A DNA stretch of 38,879 nt from Campylobacter corcagiensis. GTDB lineage: Bacteria > Campylobacterota > Campylobacteria > Campylobacterales > Campylobacteraceae. The stretch covers positions 1 to 38,879 of the forward strand of contig NZ_CP053843.1 in NCBI RefSeq assembly GCF_013201645.1, given 5' to 3'. Shown one piece after another: positions 32,330 through 38,879 of the stretch. The position numbers were made by a program, and so were the translations under genes. Within the stretch, counting starts at the first letter, position 1; every line of letters begins with the position of its first letter. Below the pieces are notes generated by a model. It was not told the origin of the DNA and searched no databases. It saw nothing but the letters and a program-made list of their open reading frames with translations.

Positions 32330-33366
32330 AATTTAAGCTTTTTTTCTATGCTAGTTTATTATTTACTTTAGCTAATGCTAATGAAATTTGTAAATTATCA
32401 AATACACCTTACGGACAGCTAATAAGACAACACGAAAGCGGAAATAATTATAATATATATAACTTTTACAAAGTGAATTCTAGTGGTAAAGAATATTTAT
32501 CTAAATCAAGTGCAAATTTTAGCGATATGACTATAGCAAAAGTAGTGCAAAATCAAAAAGAAAATAAAATGTTTGCAGTAGGGGCTTATCAAATAGTAAA
32601 TTATAATAAAGCACCTGTATTAGATGAAGCTATAAGTTATTTAGGAATAAGCCCTTTAGATAATTTTACAAAAAAATTACAAGATAAAATCTTTGATGAT
32701 TATCTTACAAAATCAAAAAGAAGTGGCATAAATAATTATTTTTATGGTAATGGCTCTTTGGAGGCAGGGGCGTTAGATACCGCTAGAGAATGGGCTAGTA
32801 TGCCTGTAAAAAAAGGCACTAGGATAGCAGGAAATTTAATATCTAAATCTAATTGTTATGTTAGTTATTATGCTAGCAATGGAATAGACGGCTCACATAT
32901 ATGCTATGAAACTTTAATAAATGCAATGAAAGTAAGTAAAGAGCAATTGCTTAGCAATGCTTGTAATCCTACTAAAGATATAAATAAAGACGAAGAAGCA
33001 GTCAAAAAAGATAAAGAAGAGGGTAATTATCAAGGCGAAACAGGGGGCTTTACTGAAATAAATTCAGGTGCAGGTGGTGGCGGTGCTTGTGGCGGTTGTA
33101 GAGATTGGGGTATTGGTGCAAGGCTCGGAAATCAAACTTTGAGTAAGTTTGAAGCATTAGATAAAGAAACGATATCAGAAATTCAAAAAATTATAGACAA
33201 AATTTACAAAGCTCATAGAGAACTAGAAGTAAGCTCAAAAAACATTCTTATACAAAATCAAAAGTTATTAGAACTTGAAGCCGAAGTAGAACAAAAAAGA
33301 ATTTTTAATGCTGAAATAATTAATATGTTGCAAAATGTAATTAATACAAAAGGAGCTGAAAAATGA
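32326..33366 (+). CDS. Exported lysozyme-like muralytic enzyme with coiled-coil tail
   Basis: 346 residues with a signal peptide (MKFKLFFYASLLFTLANAN). TPYGQLIRQHESGNNYNIYN (about 27-46) carries a candidate catalytic glutamate (E38, in HESGNNY), and FAVGAYQIVN (about 84-93) matches the G-x-Y-Q-(I/V) motif of the lysozyme/transglycosylase fold, as in phage tail lysozymes. A Gly-rich hinge (SGAGGGGACGGC, with two cysteines) links it to a C-terminal coiled coil (about 280-340). It is the second wall-cutting enzyme of the element beside the VirB1-like protein. Confidence 0.65.
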   Translation: MKFKLFFYASLLFTLANANEICKLSNTPYGQLIRQHESGNNYNIYNFYKVNSSGKEYLSKSSANFSDMTIAKVVQNQKENKMFAVGAYQIVNYNKAPVLDEAISYLGISPLDNFTKKLQDKIFDDYLTKSKRSGINNYFYGNGSLEAGALDTAREWASMPVKKGTRIAGNLISKSNCYVSYYASNGIDGSHICYETLINAMKVSKEQLLSNACNPTKDINKDEEAVKKDKEEGNYQGETGGFTEINSGAGGGGACGGCRDWGIGARLGNQTLSKFEALDKETISEIQKIIDKIYKAHRELEVSSKNILIQNQKLLELEAEVEQKRIFNAEIINMLQNVINTKGAEK

Positions 33367-33680
33367 GAATATTTTTATCATTAATATTGCTTTTAAATTT
33401 CGGTTTTGGTGGTGTATGGAGTAGTAGTAGTGAAGACGGAATTAATCAAGCTTTTAATGAGTATAACAATAAAATTAAAACTGAAAACGATAATATCGTA
33501 AAAAGATACAATGAAATTAAAAACGGCGTAGTAGATAGAATTTTAAAAAATGATGAATTAAAAAAAGAACTTTTAAAAAGACATAAGATTTTATTAGTTG
33601 ATGAAACAACAGAAAAATACGGCTTAGAGTTAGAATTTGAAAGATTAAAACAATTACTAAATAACGAGGGGACTAATTAA
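33363..33680 (+). CDS. Small exported coiled-coil protein
   Basis: 105 residues. A signal peptide (MRIFLSLILLLNFGFGG) precedes a highly charged helical chain, WSSSSEDGINQAFNEYNNKI onward. No family recognised. It overlaps the muralytic gene by four bases, and the following gene also encodes a small exported helical protein with an INxGFN/INQAFN-like start, so the two may be partners that form a filament or cap together with the coiled coil of the enzyme (inference). Confidence 0.5.
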   Translation: MRIFLSLILLLNFGFGGVWSSSSEDGINQAFNEYNNKIKTENDNIVKRYNEIKNGVVDRILKNDELKKELLKRHKILLVDETTEKYGLELEFERLKQLLNNEGTN

Positions 33681-33681
33681 G

Positions 33682-33975
33682 ATGAAAAAAATATTTTTAA
33701 TAATTTTTATGCTTTTTAGCAGTTGTTTTGGTTGCCTTTGTGTAGGCGATATAAATGCAGGTTTTAACGGCTCTAGTAGTCAAATTTCAAATGTAATAGA
33801 CAATGCTACAAATATAATAAACAATAAACTAATCAAAGAAATTAACAAAAATACAGAAGATATAAAAGCTCAAAATTTAGAACTTGAAAAACTATTAAAA
33901 GCATATAAAGAAGAACTAGCTGAAAAAAAAGAGATATTATTTTTACTAGAAAAAATTGAAAAGTTACTAAAATAA
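33682..33975 (+). CDS. Small exported coiled-coil protein, possible lipoprotein
   Basis: 97 residues. The leader MKKIFLIIFMLFSSCFGC contains a possible lipobox (LFSSC), so the mature protein may be lipid-anchored. GDINAGFNGSSSQISNVIDN follows, then a regular coiled coil with leucine heptads (LELEKLLKAYKEELAEKKEILFLL). Last gene of the accessory block. It ends 94 bases before the next operon. Confidence 0.5.
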   Translation: MKKIFLIIFMLFSSCFGCLCVGDINAGFNGSSSQISNVIDNATNIINNKLIKEINKNTEDIKAQNLELEKLLKAYKEELAEKKEILFLLEKIEKLLK

Positions 33976-33993
33976 TAAAATTAATTAAAAAAA

Positions 33994-34010
33994 TTGTAAT
34001 ATTTATACAA
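33994..34010. promoter_or_regulatory. Shared operator upstream of the right-hand operon
   Basis: TTGTAATATTTATACAA within an 8-bp-arm palindrome (33991-34013) is the fourth member of the TTGTAT-N-ATACAA family. Here the best -10 box (TATACT, 34028-34033) lies downstream, so the operator overlaps the -35 region rather than the -10. AGGAG and the ATG at 34069 follow. Confidence 0.6.
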
Positions 34011-34068
34011 TTTTAAAAAATATTTGATATACTTTTACAAATTAGTTTTATTTTGTAGGAGTTTTAAA

Positions 34069-35073
34069 ATGTTTATAGAAGATAAAAATAATATAACAAG
34101 TTTAGATACTAAAGTAGATATTAAAATATATGCTGAAAAATTTTATCTTGATAATGATAAAGAAGCAGAAATCGTAAAAGATACGGGTACAAAAATCTTT
34201 ACAGAAATTGATAGATACGGAGATGAAACGAAATTTACAAAATATTTAGCTATATCTTTGGAGGGGCTAGAAACCACTATTGATAACAAAAATTATAAGT
34301 GGAGCAAAAAAGATAACTTAGTCGTTAGTGAATGTAACGATTATAATATAGATAAATTTTTTAGTCTAGATTTTGAAAATAAACTAAATTTTAAAAAAGA
34401 ACTTCAAAAAAGCTTTATAGAAGAATTTGAAAAAGCTGTAACAAATCAAGCAAAACAGCTAAATTTATACGATTTCTTTAATGAAATAGTTACAAAAAAA
34501 ATGACAGAATTCATCCAAGACAAACAAAATACAGATAATGAAGAAAATACGCAAAACAGCAAAGAAGAAGTAGATTGCTATTATGTATTAGATGAAAATA
34601 CTATTGTTTATAGTCCAAAAGAGGGTGAAGAAGAACGAATAAAGGTAAGTGATAATACATTTGAGAAAGCTGATTATCGCTTAATATCAAAAGAAGATAA
34701 AATAGCTGACCTTTTAGAATTATTGCAATACAATACTTTTGATAGAACAAATATGGAAATGTTAAAATCAGATTTAGATAGATTATTTAGCCTTGATGAT
34801 AATACTATGCTTTTCTCATCTCTTAGTTCAAATTATTTTATACCGTTAGAAACTGATGAAAACGGAAAACTCACACAAGAAAGAAACCCTAATGCTTTTA
34901 ATATTTTAGAAGATATAAGAGAGTATGAAAATGAAAAACAAAATGTATCTTTAGAAGATAATTTAGAAAACATCAAAAATCTAAGCAACGATTTCAATAA
35001 TATTTTTTCAAATTCAGATGATAATAAGTCTACACAAGAAAATAAAAATTCAAATGTTAAAAAACAAAGATAG
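34069..35073 (+). CDS. Unknown protein with the shared basic tail
   Basis: 334 residues from the ATG at 34069, chosen because AGGAG lies seven bases before it; a longer frame from a TTG at 34024 would run through the promoter. The protein is acidic and soluble, with no motif recognised (segments such as FYLDNDKEAEIVKDTGTKIF). The last ~35 residues, IKNLSNDFNNIFSNSDD ... NSNVKKQR, are the clearest copy of the tail outside the cargo operon. As first gene of the operon that carries the ArdC-like gene, it may be an additional translocated factor. Confidence 0.55.
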   Translation: MFIEDKNNITSLDTKVDIKIYAEKFYLDNDKEAEIVKDTGTKIFTEIDRYGDETKFTKYLAISLEGLETTIDNKNYKWSKKDNLVVSECNDYNIDKFFSLDFENKLNFKKELQKSFIEEFEKAVTNQAKQLNLYDFFNEIVTKKMTEFIQDKQNTDNEENTQNSKEEVDCYYVLDENTIVYSPKEGEEERIKVSDNTFEKADYRLISKEDKIADLLELLQYNTFDRTNMEMLKSDLDRLFSLDDNTMLFSSLSSNYFIPLETDENGKLTQERNPNAFNILEDIREYENEKQNVSLEDNLENIKNLSNDFNNIFSNSDDNKSTQENKNSNVKKQR

Positions 35074-35082
35074 GGGCTAAAA

Positions 35083-36543
35083 ATGGAAGAAAAAGACTTT
35101 AAAAATTGGTTAATTAGCTTTATAGAAGAAAATCAAATTAATCAAAATAATACTTTTAGTTATAGAAACAAAGACGGAAGTAATAGAAAAATATCAGTAG
35201 AACAAATTTTAGATTATGTTGATAATACAGACAATGAAGACATAAAATTAAAATTTAAAGAAAGCTTAGAAAAAGGTAAAGAAGCTGATAATATATTAGG
35301 TTATATGTATAATGCTTCTAGGCGTTTTCCTATAGAAGAAAAAGTAGAAGTTAGAGAAAAAGCTGAAGCAAAAACCGATAGTTGGTTTAAAAAAAATGAG
35401 AGAATAAAAGAATTAACAACAAAAGCATTTGAAAGACTTGAAGCTCGAATGAAAGATCCTGTAACAGCTAAAGCCGCCGTAAAAACATATAATGAATTTA
35501 TCTCGCAGTTTAAAAATCTTTATAACTATAGCTTTAATAATAATCAACTTATTTTCGGACAAATGCAAGGTAGAAATATGCCTTATACTGGTGTTATTAA
35601 ATCAGAAAAAGACTGGAATTCACTCAATGTTGAGGTTGATAAAAATAGTAAGCCTTTAATGATATATGTGCCTTTAAAATCGCCTGTATGGGAAACAGAA
35701 ACAATAACTGATGAAAATGGAAAACCAAAAGTAATTGTTAAACTTGATGATGACGGCAAAAAAATACAAAAAAAAGATGAAGACGGAAAACCACAATATA
35801 CAACAAGCTTTAGATTAAGTGGTAAGGTATTTGATGTATCACAAACAGACGCATTTGAAAAAGGCTATAAAAAGGCTATAAATGAAGATATAGACTATAT
35901 AAAGACTATAGACTATACTAAAAGTAAACTTAACATAATAGCTAATGAAATAAGCTCAGCTATAAATGTAACTATAAATTTTCAGCCGATAAAAGAAGCT
36001 CAATTAGGTTATTATACCTATAGTGGTGGAGAACATAAAATTTTTGTAGATAGCTCTTTGTCAGTAGAAAAACAATTATCAGTTCTACTTCACGAGTTGG
36101 GTCATAGAATTATACATAAAGTTGATGTAGATAAAAGAGTATATGAAGATAAAGAAACACCTAAATCACTAGGAAGAAAAGAAGCTGAAGCGGAAAGCTT
36201 TGCATATGTTGTAGGACAGCAATTTGGAATAGACACACCTTCAGGCGAATATATATTGCCTTATATACAAGGAACGGATATTAAATTAAAAGATATATTT
36301 GAAGATGTTTTTAAGGCGGTAAAACATTTTAATGATAGAGTTCAAATGAAGCCTATGATAACTTCTTTTATAAAATATGATAACGATATAGACAATATGA
36401 AAAAACTATTAGATGAGTATAAAGAGATAGATAATAGTGCTATAGAAGATATAAAAGAAGAGATGAAGCAAAAAGATAACAAAGAGAACAAACAAAATGA
36501 TACTAAAAAAACAGAAAATAAAAATAAAAACAGACAAAGATAA
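35083..36543 (+). CDS. ardC: ArdC-like antirestriction metallopeptidase with basic tail
   Basis: 486 residues. The region about 105-255 matches the ArdC N-terminal single-strand DNA-binding domain: YSFNNNQLIFGQMQGRNMP, then SEKDWNSLNVEVDK, then SGKVFDVSQTDAF, the characteristic FDVSQT segment. The C-terminal peptidase has the zinc motif HELGH (about 345-349), followed by EAEAESFAYVVG with the third ligand glutamate. ArdC-type proteins protect incoming plasmid DNA from restriction and can enter the recipient with the transferred strand. The basic tail (TENKNKNRQR) suits that. Position near one end would make it an early-entry gene. An insertion around residues 205-245 is rich in charged repeats. 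Confidence 0.8.
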   Translation: MEEKDFKNWLISFIEENQINQNNTFSYRNKDGSNRKISVEQILDYVDNTDNEDIKLKFKESLEKGKEADNILGYMYNASRRFPIEEKVEVREKAEAKTDSWFKKNERIKELTTKAFERLEARMKDPVTAKAAVKTYNEFISQFKNLYNYSFNNNQLIFGQMQGRNMPYTGVIKSEKDWNSLNVEVDKNSKPLMIYVPLKSPVWETETITDENGKPKVIVKLDDDGKKIQKKDEDGKPQYTTSFRLSGKVFDVSQTDAFEKGYKKAINEDIDYIKTIDYTKSKLNIIANEISSAINVTINFQPIKEAQLGYYTYSGGEHKIFVDSSLSVEKQLSVLLHELGHRIIHKVDVDKRVYEDKETPKSLGRKEAEAESFAYVVGQQFGIDTPSGEYILPYIQGTDIKLKDIFEDVFKAVKHFNDRVQMKPMITSFIKYDNDIDNMKKLLDEYKEIDNSAIEDIKEEMKQKDNKENKQNDTKKTENKNKNRQR

Positions 36544-36553
36544 AGGATAAAAA

Positions 36554-37120
36554 ATGACAATAAATTTAGATGAAAATCAGATACAAGAAGTAAGAGAAAC
36601 TTACGAGAAATTAAAAAATATCTATGAAAATAAATCACAAATGGAAATACTAAAAAAAGAGCGTGAAAATACCATTAAAGAGGGTATTGCTAGTATTTGT
36701 GATTTGAGAGATAATGAGGGTAATGTCGATATTAAAAAAGTAAAAATGCCATTATTAATAGCTTTGTTAAATGAAATTTTTAACGAGAAAGAAAATCCTA
36801 AAGAAACTGAATACTCTATTATGCAAGACTATAGAACGGCTTTAGAAGGTGGCGAAATTGAAGCTGAATTAATAACTAGCTATTTGCATTGTGATGAAGA
36901 GATAAAGGCTACAAAAAATGATATAAAAAGCGTATTTGCTGAAGTGTCTTTATTAGATAATGAAACTTGCAAAGCCTTAGAAGAACTTGCTAAAGAGTAT
37001 TATAAAGAGATTAAGCAAGACAAAATGATTGAGGCAGGTTTTATTAAAGAAAAACCTATTAAAGATGATAGCGAATATAATGAGTTAAAAGAAAATTTAG
37101 AAGCAATATTAGAGAGTTAA
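36554..37120 (+). CDS. 188-aa charged helical protein spanning the right repeat boundary
   Basis: 188 residues, acidic and helical, no signal peptide, no domain recognised (for example NEIFNEKENPKETEYSIMQDY and DNETCKALEELAKEYYKEIK). Codons 117-188 lie inside the right terminal repeat and are duplicated at the left end as a fragment. AAAGGATAAAAAATG gives a clear start. It follows the ArdC-like gene by ten bases and ends in the palindrome that separates it from the converging partition cassette. An immunity or regulatory role for the operon is possible. Confidence 0.6.
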   Translation: MTINLDENQIQEVRETYEKLKNIYENKSQMEILKKERENTIKEGIASICDLRDNEGNVDIKKVKMPLLIALLNEIFNEKENPKETEYSIMQDYRTALEGGEIEAELITSYLHCDEEIKATKNDIKSVFAEVSLLDNETCKALEELAKEYYKEIKQDKMIEAGFIKEKPIKDDSEYNELKENLEAILES

Positions 37121-37133
37121 ACTCTCTAATATT
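37105..37133. terminator. 29-bp palindrome between convergent genes (right copy)
   Basis: Mirror of 1747-1775. Here it includes the stop codon of the 188-aa gene and lies ahead of the 3' end of the ribbon-helix-helix gene, so it is placed to end transcription from both sides. Confidence 0.65.
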
Positions 37134-37143
37134 TAAAAATATC

Positions 37144-37407
37144 TTATATTATTCCGTTTTCTTTTAACAACTCTCTTATAAAGCCACTACCGCTGTTTAT
37201 TCCGTTTTCATTTAAATAAATTTGGAATTTGTTATAGTCATCTATCTCAAAATTTACGCTAAAATTTCTATATTGTTTTCTAGGTCTTTTTCTTCTTACT
37301 ATATCATCATTGTTAATTTGCTCTTCTTCATTATTTGTTTTTTCTACTACTTCACTACCTTTTTGTATTGCATTTAGTGCCTCTATTGATAATTTTTTGC
37401 TACTCAT
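37144..37407 (-). CDS. Ribbon-helix-helix partition partner (right copy)
   Basis: Identical to the gene at 1473-1736: 87 residues, basic RRKRPRK run, then a ribbon-helix-helix domain. It converges on the right-hand operon, whereas the left copy faces a truncated fragment and the origin region. Full identity suggests recent or continuing gene conversion between the two ends. Confidence 0.75.
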   Translation of the reverse strand: MSSKKLSIEALNAIQKGSEVVEKTNNEEEQINNDDIVRRKRPRKQYRNFSVNFEIDDYNKFQIYLNENGINSGSGFIRELLKENGII

Positions 37408-37425
37408 TTTTACACTCCTTAATTT

Positions 37426-38082
37426 TTATGATATAATAATATTCTCAATTTCATTGTAAAGGCTATTAAGCTCAAATATAGCCTTTTCATCTCTAATATT
37501 TTCAGGCTCATCAAATACCGAATTTCCGTTTGATACTGAAAATTTAAACCTTACTCTATCTCTTACGACACTATTTAAAAAATTATAAACAGGCTTATCT
37601 TTAAAAGGCTCTTTTACATAGTCTATATTTTTTAAGCTAGGGTGTATTCTATTTAATACTACATAAGTCTTTAATTTATGATTTAAATTTACTTCAATTT
37701 CATCTAATATGTTGCTAAAATTTAATAATCTCATAATTTCTACAGGGCTATCAGATACAGGCGTTATAATTTTATCAGCAAATGCCAAAGCAATTCTATT
37801 GTTTGAACTATCAAAACCGCCTGTATCAATAATAACCATATCACTACTTGAAACTTGATTTAAAAAGCTTACTAGCTCATTAGTATTATCATAAGTTTTA
37901 ATATTTAAAGTAGGTGTTACATTAAAAGCAATTCTAATCTTATTAAAATTTGATATAGAGTGTTGTCCGTCTAAATCTATTATAGCAACTTCAATTCCTT
38001 TTTTTCTTAAAAATACAGCATAGTTAAAAGCTAACATACTTTTTCCTACTCCGCCTTTAGGGTGTGAAAAAACTACTATCAT
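37426..38082 (-). CDS. parA: ParA-family partition ATPase (right copy)
   Basis: Identical to the 218-residue ATPase at 798-1454, with KGGVGKS at residues 9-15. Two expressed copies would double the dose of ParA. More interesting, two cassettes at opposite ends could put a partition complex near each terminus, if the centromere site lies beside the operon. Confidence 0.93.
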   Translation of the reverse strand: MIVVFSHPKGGVGKSMLAFNYAVFLRKKGIEVAIIDLDGQHSISNFNKIRIAFNVTPTLNIKTYDNTNELVSFLNQVSSSDMVIIDTGGFDSSNNRIALAFADKIITPVSDSPVEIMRLLNFSNILDEIEVNLNHKLKTYVVLNRIHPSLKNIDYVKEPFKDKPVYNFLNSVVRDRVRFKFSVSNGNSVFDEPENIRDEKAIFELNSLYNEIENIIIS

Positions 38083-38102
38083 TTTTTTCCTTTAATAATT
38101 AT

Positions 38103-38126
38103 ATATGATTAATATAATAATCATAT
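38103..38126. promoter_or_regulatory. Inverted repeat upstream of right parA
   Basis: Mirror of 754-777: 9-bp perfect arms around 6 bases just ahead of the parA start on the minus strand, a candidate autoregulatory operator or centromere site. Confidence 0.45.
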
Positions 38127-38248
38127 TTGATTAATATTTTTATAATATATTTATATTATATCATTATTAATATAAAAAACATATTTAAAAATTTACAATT
38201 AAACAAACTAATATATTATTTATTTTTTATATTATTAGTTATAGCTTA

Positions 38249-38392
38249 CTAAACTTCATCATCTTCTAATAAAGATAACATTTCTTCTTTATCTAACTTA
38301 TGAAATTCCATAATACCTAAAAGCTCTATTAAGTTTTCGTCAAGCCCTCCGCTTATTTTAAAATCTTGTTCTTTTTCGTTAGCTAAAATCAT
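38249..38392 (-). CDS. 47-aa acidic hypothetical protein (right copy)
   Basis: Identical to 488-631 and transcribed inward from the right end. No recognised family; ends LLEDDEV. Same ribosome site and extended -10 element as the left copy. Confidence 0.6.
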   Translation of the reverse strand: MILANEKEQDFKISGGLDENLIELLGIMEFHKLDKEEMLSLLEDDEV

Positions 38393-38541
38393 TTTATATC
38401 CTTTAATTATGATTTAATTATTAAAAAATTAATAAATAATTCTCAACCTTTTAATAATAGTTATTATAGCATTATTGTTCTTAAAAGATTATTAATTTTA
38501 TAATAATTAGTTAGTATAAATATGATAATTAAATATTAATT

Positions 38542-38879
38542 ATTTATGATATTTAAATCATAATAGCTATATAGCAGGGGAACGCCCTGCCATATAGCAA
38601 ACTCTAAGCAAAGTGGGAAACTCTCGCTTACATAGGACACGCCTAGCCCACCCCCACACTTAGAGTTAGCTACTTCATTCGGTGTGTAGCAAGGGGCTTT
38701 GCCCCTTGCTTTCAGTGGCTTTGCCACTGAAATACACACCGAATGAAGTAGCTAACTCTAAGTGTGGGGGTGGGCTAGGCGTGTCCTATGTAAGCGAGAG
38801 TTTCCCACTTTGCTTAGAGTTTGCTATATGGCAGGGCGTTCCCCTGCTATATAGCTATTATGATTTAAATATCATAAAT
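38542..38879. repeat. T-shaped terminal palindrome, right telomere candidate
   Basis: Same 147-bp arms as the left end. The centre (38689-38732) reads as the reverse complement of the left centre, so the 9-bp-stem hairpin comes first and both loops read TTT. The two ends are thus mirror images down to the last base as printed. Confidence 0.9.

Larger units (their letters stand above)
36902..38879 (-). repeat. Right terminal inverted repeat (1,978 bp)
   Basis: Mirror copy of the left repeat, ending on the same outermost base. The inner edge at 36902 falls inside the gene 36554-37120, so this repeat carries codons 117-188 of an intact gene while the left copy has only that fragment. The right end therefore looks like the source and the left end the recipient of the latest copying event (inference). 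Confidence 0.97.

Noticed and set aside
1-38879. Circular plasmid opened at an arbitrary point
   Set aside because: Joining the ends would create a spacer-free inverted repeat of nearly 2 kb arms, which is not stably kept in bacteria. Both ends stopping at the same base of a palindrome fits a linear form better. Not excluded without reads.

Overview
The window reads as one complete extrachromosomal element of about 38.9 kb from an epsilonproteobacterium, most likely Campylobacter. The support is extreme AT richness outside the termini, A/T-rich codon choice, short tightly overlapped genes, a poly-G contingency tract, and a gene set (RepL-like initiator, AntA-type antirepressor, Fic and AbiEii toxins, type IV secretion genes) familiar from Campylobacter plasmids. 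No tRNA, rRNA, CRISPR array, insertion sequence or integrase was seen.

The most striking feature is the ends. Bases 1-1978 and 36902-38879 are perfect reverse complements (1,978-bp terminal inverted repeats, TIRs). Each TIR ends in a 338-bp palindrome: two perfect 147-bp arms flank a 44-bp centre made of two small perfect hairpins with 3-nt loops. This is the T-shaped layout of parvovirus ITRs and resembles poxvirus hairpin ends. It points to a linear replicon with folded or covalently closed ends. No known telomere resolvase or terminal protein was recognised. Each TIR carries a 47-aa gene, a ParA ATPase and a ribbon-helix-helix partner, so the partition cassette is present twice.

Unique region, left to right, all on the + strand: an AT-rich origin-like region with 21-bp repeats (1979-2951) and a RepL-like initiator; a coupled cargo operon (3923-9682) with an antitoxin-like protein, AbiEii-type nucleotidyltransferase, STAND-like ATPase, possible HUH/relaxase-like protein, Fic protein and a coiled-coil protein; a 20-kb transfer operon (9759-30162) led by a phase-variable AAA+ ATPase and holding VirB1-, VirB2-, VirB4-, VirB8-, VirB9-, VirB6/DotA- and VirD4-like genes; an accessory block of small exported proteins and a second muralytic enzyme (30247-33975); and a right-hand operon (34069-37120) with an ArdC-like antirestriction metallopeptidase.

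Two element-wide patterns tie these together. First, unrelated proteins (AbiEii, Fic, ArdC-like, coiled-coil, relaxase-like, several unknowns) end in a similar basic tail, often an LSxDFNxIFxD block followed by SNIRKQR. I infer a C-terminal signal for translocation by the encoded type IV system, so that conjugation may deliver a protein package (toxins, antirestriction factor) with the DNA. Second, a palindrome close to TTGTAT-N5/6-ATACAA lies at the promoters of the four operons that begin at 3923, 9759, 30247 and 34069, which suggests a single regulator for the whole transfer and cargo programme.
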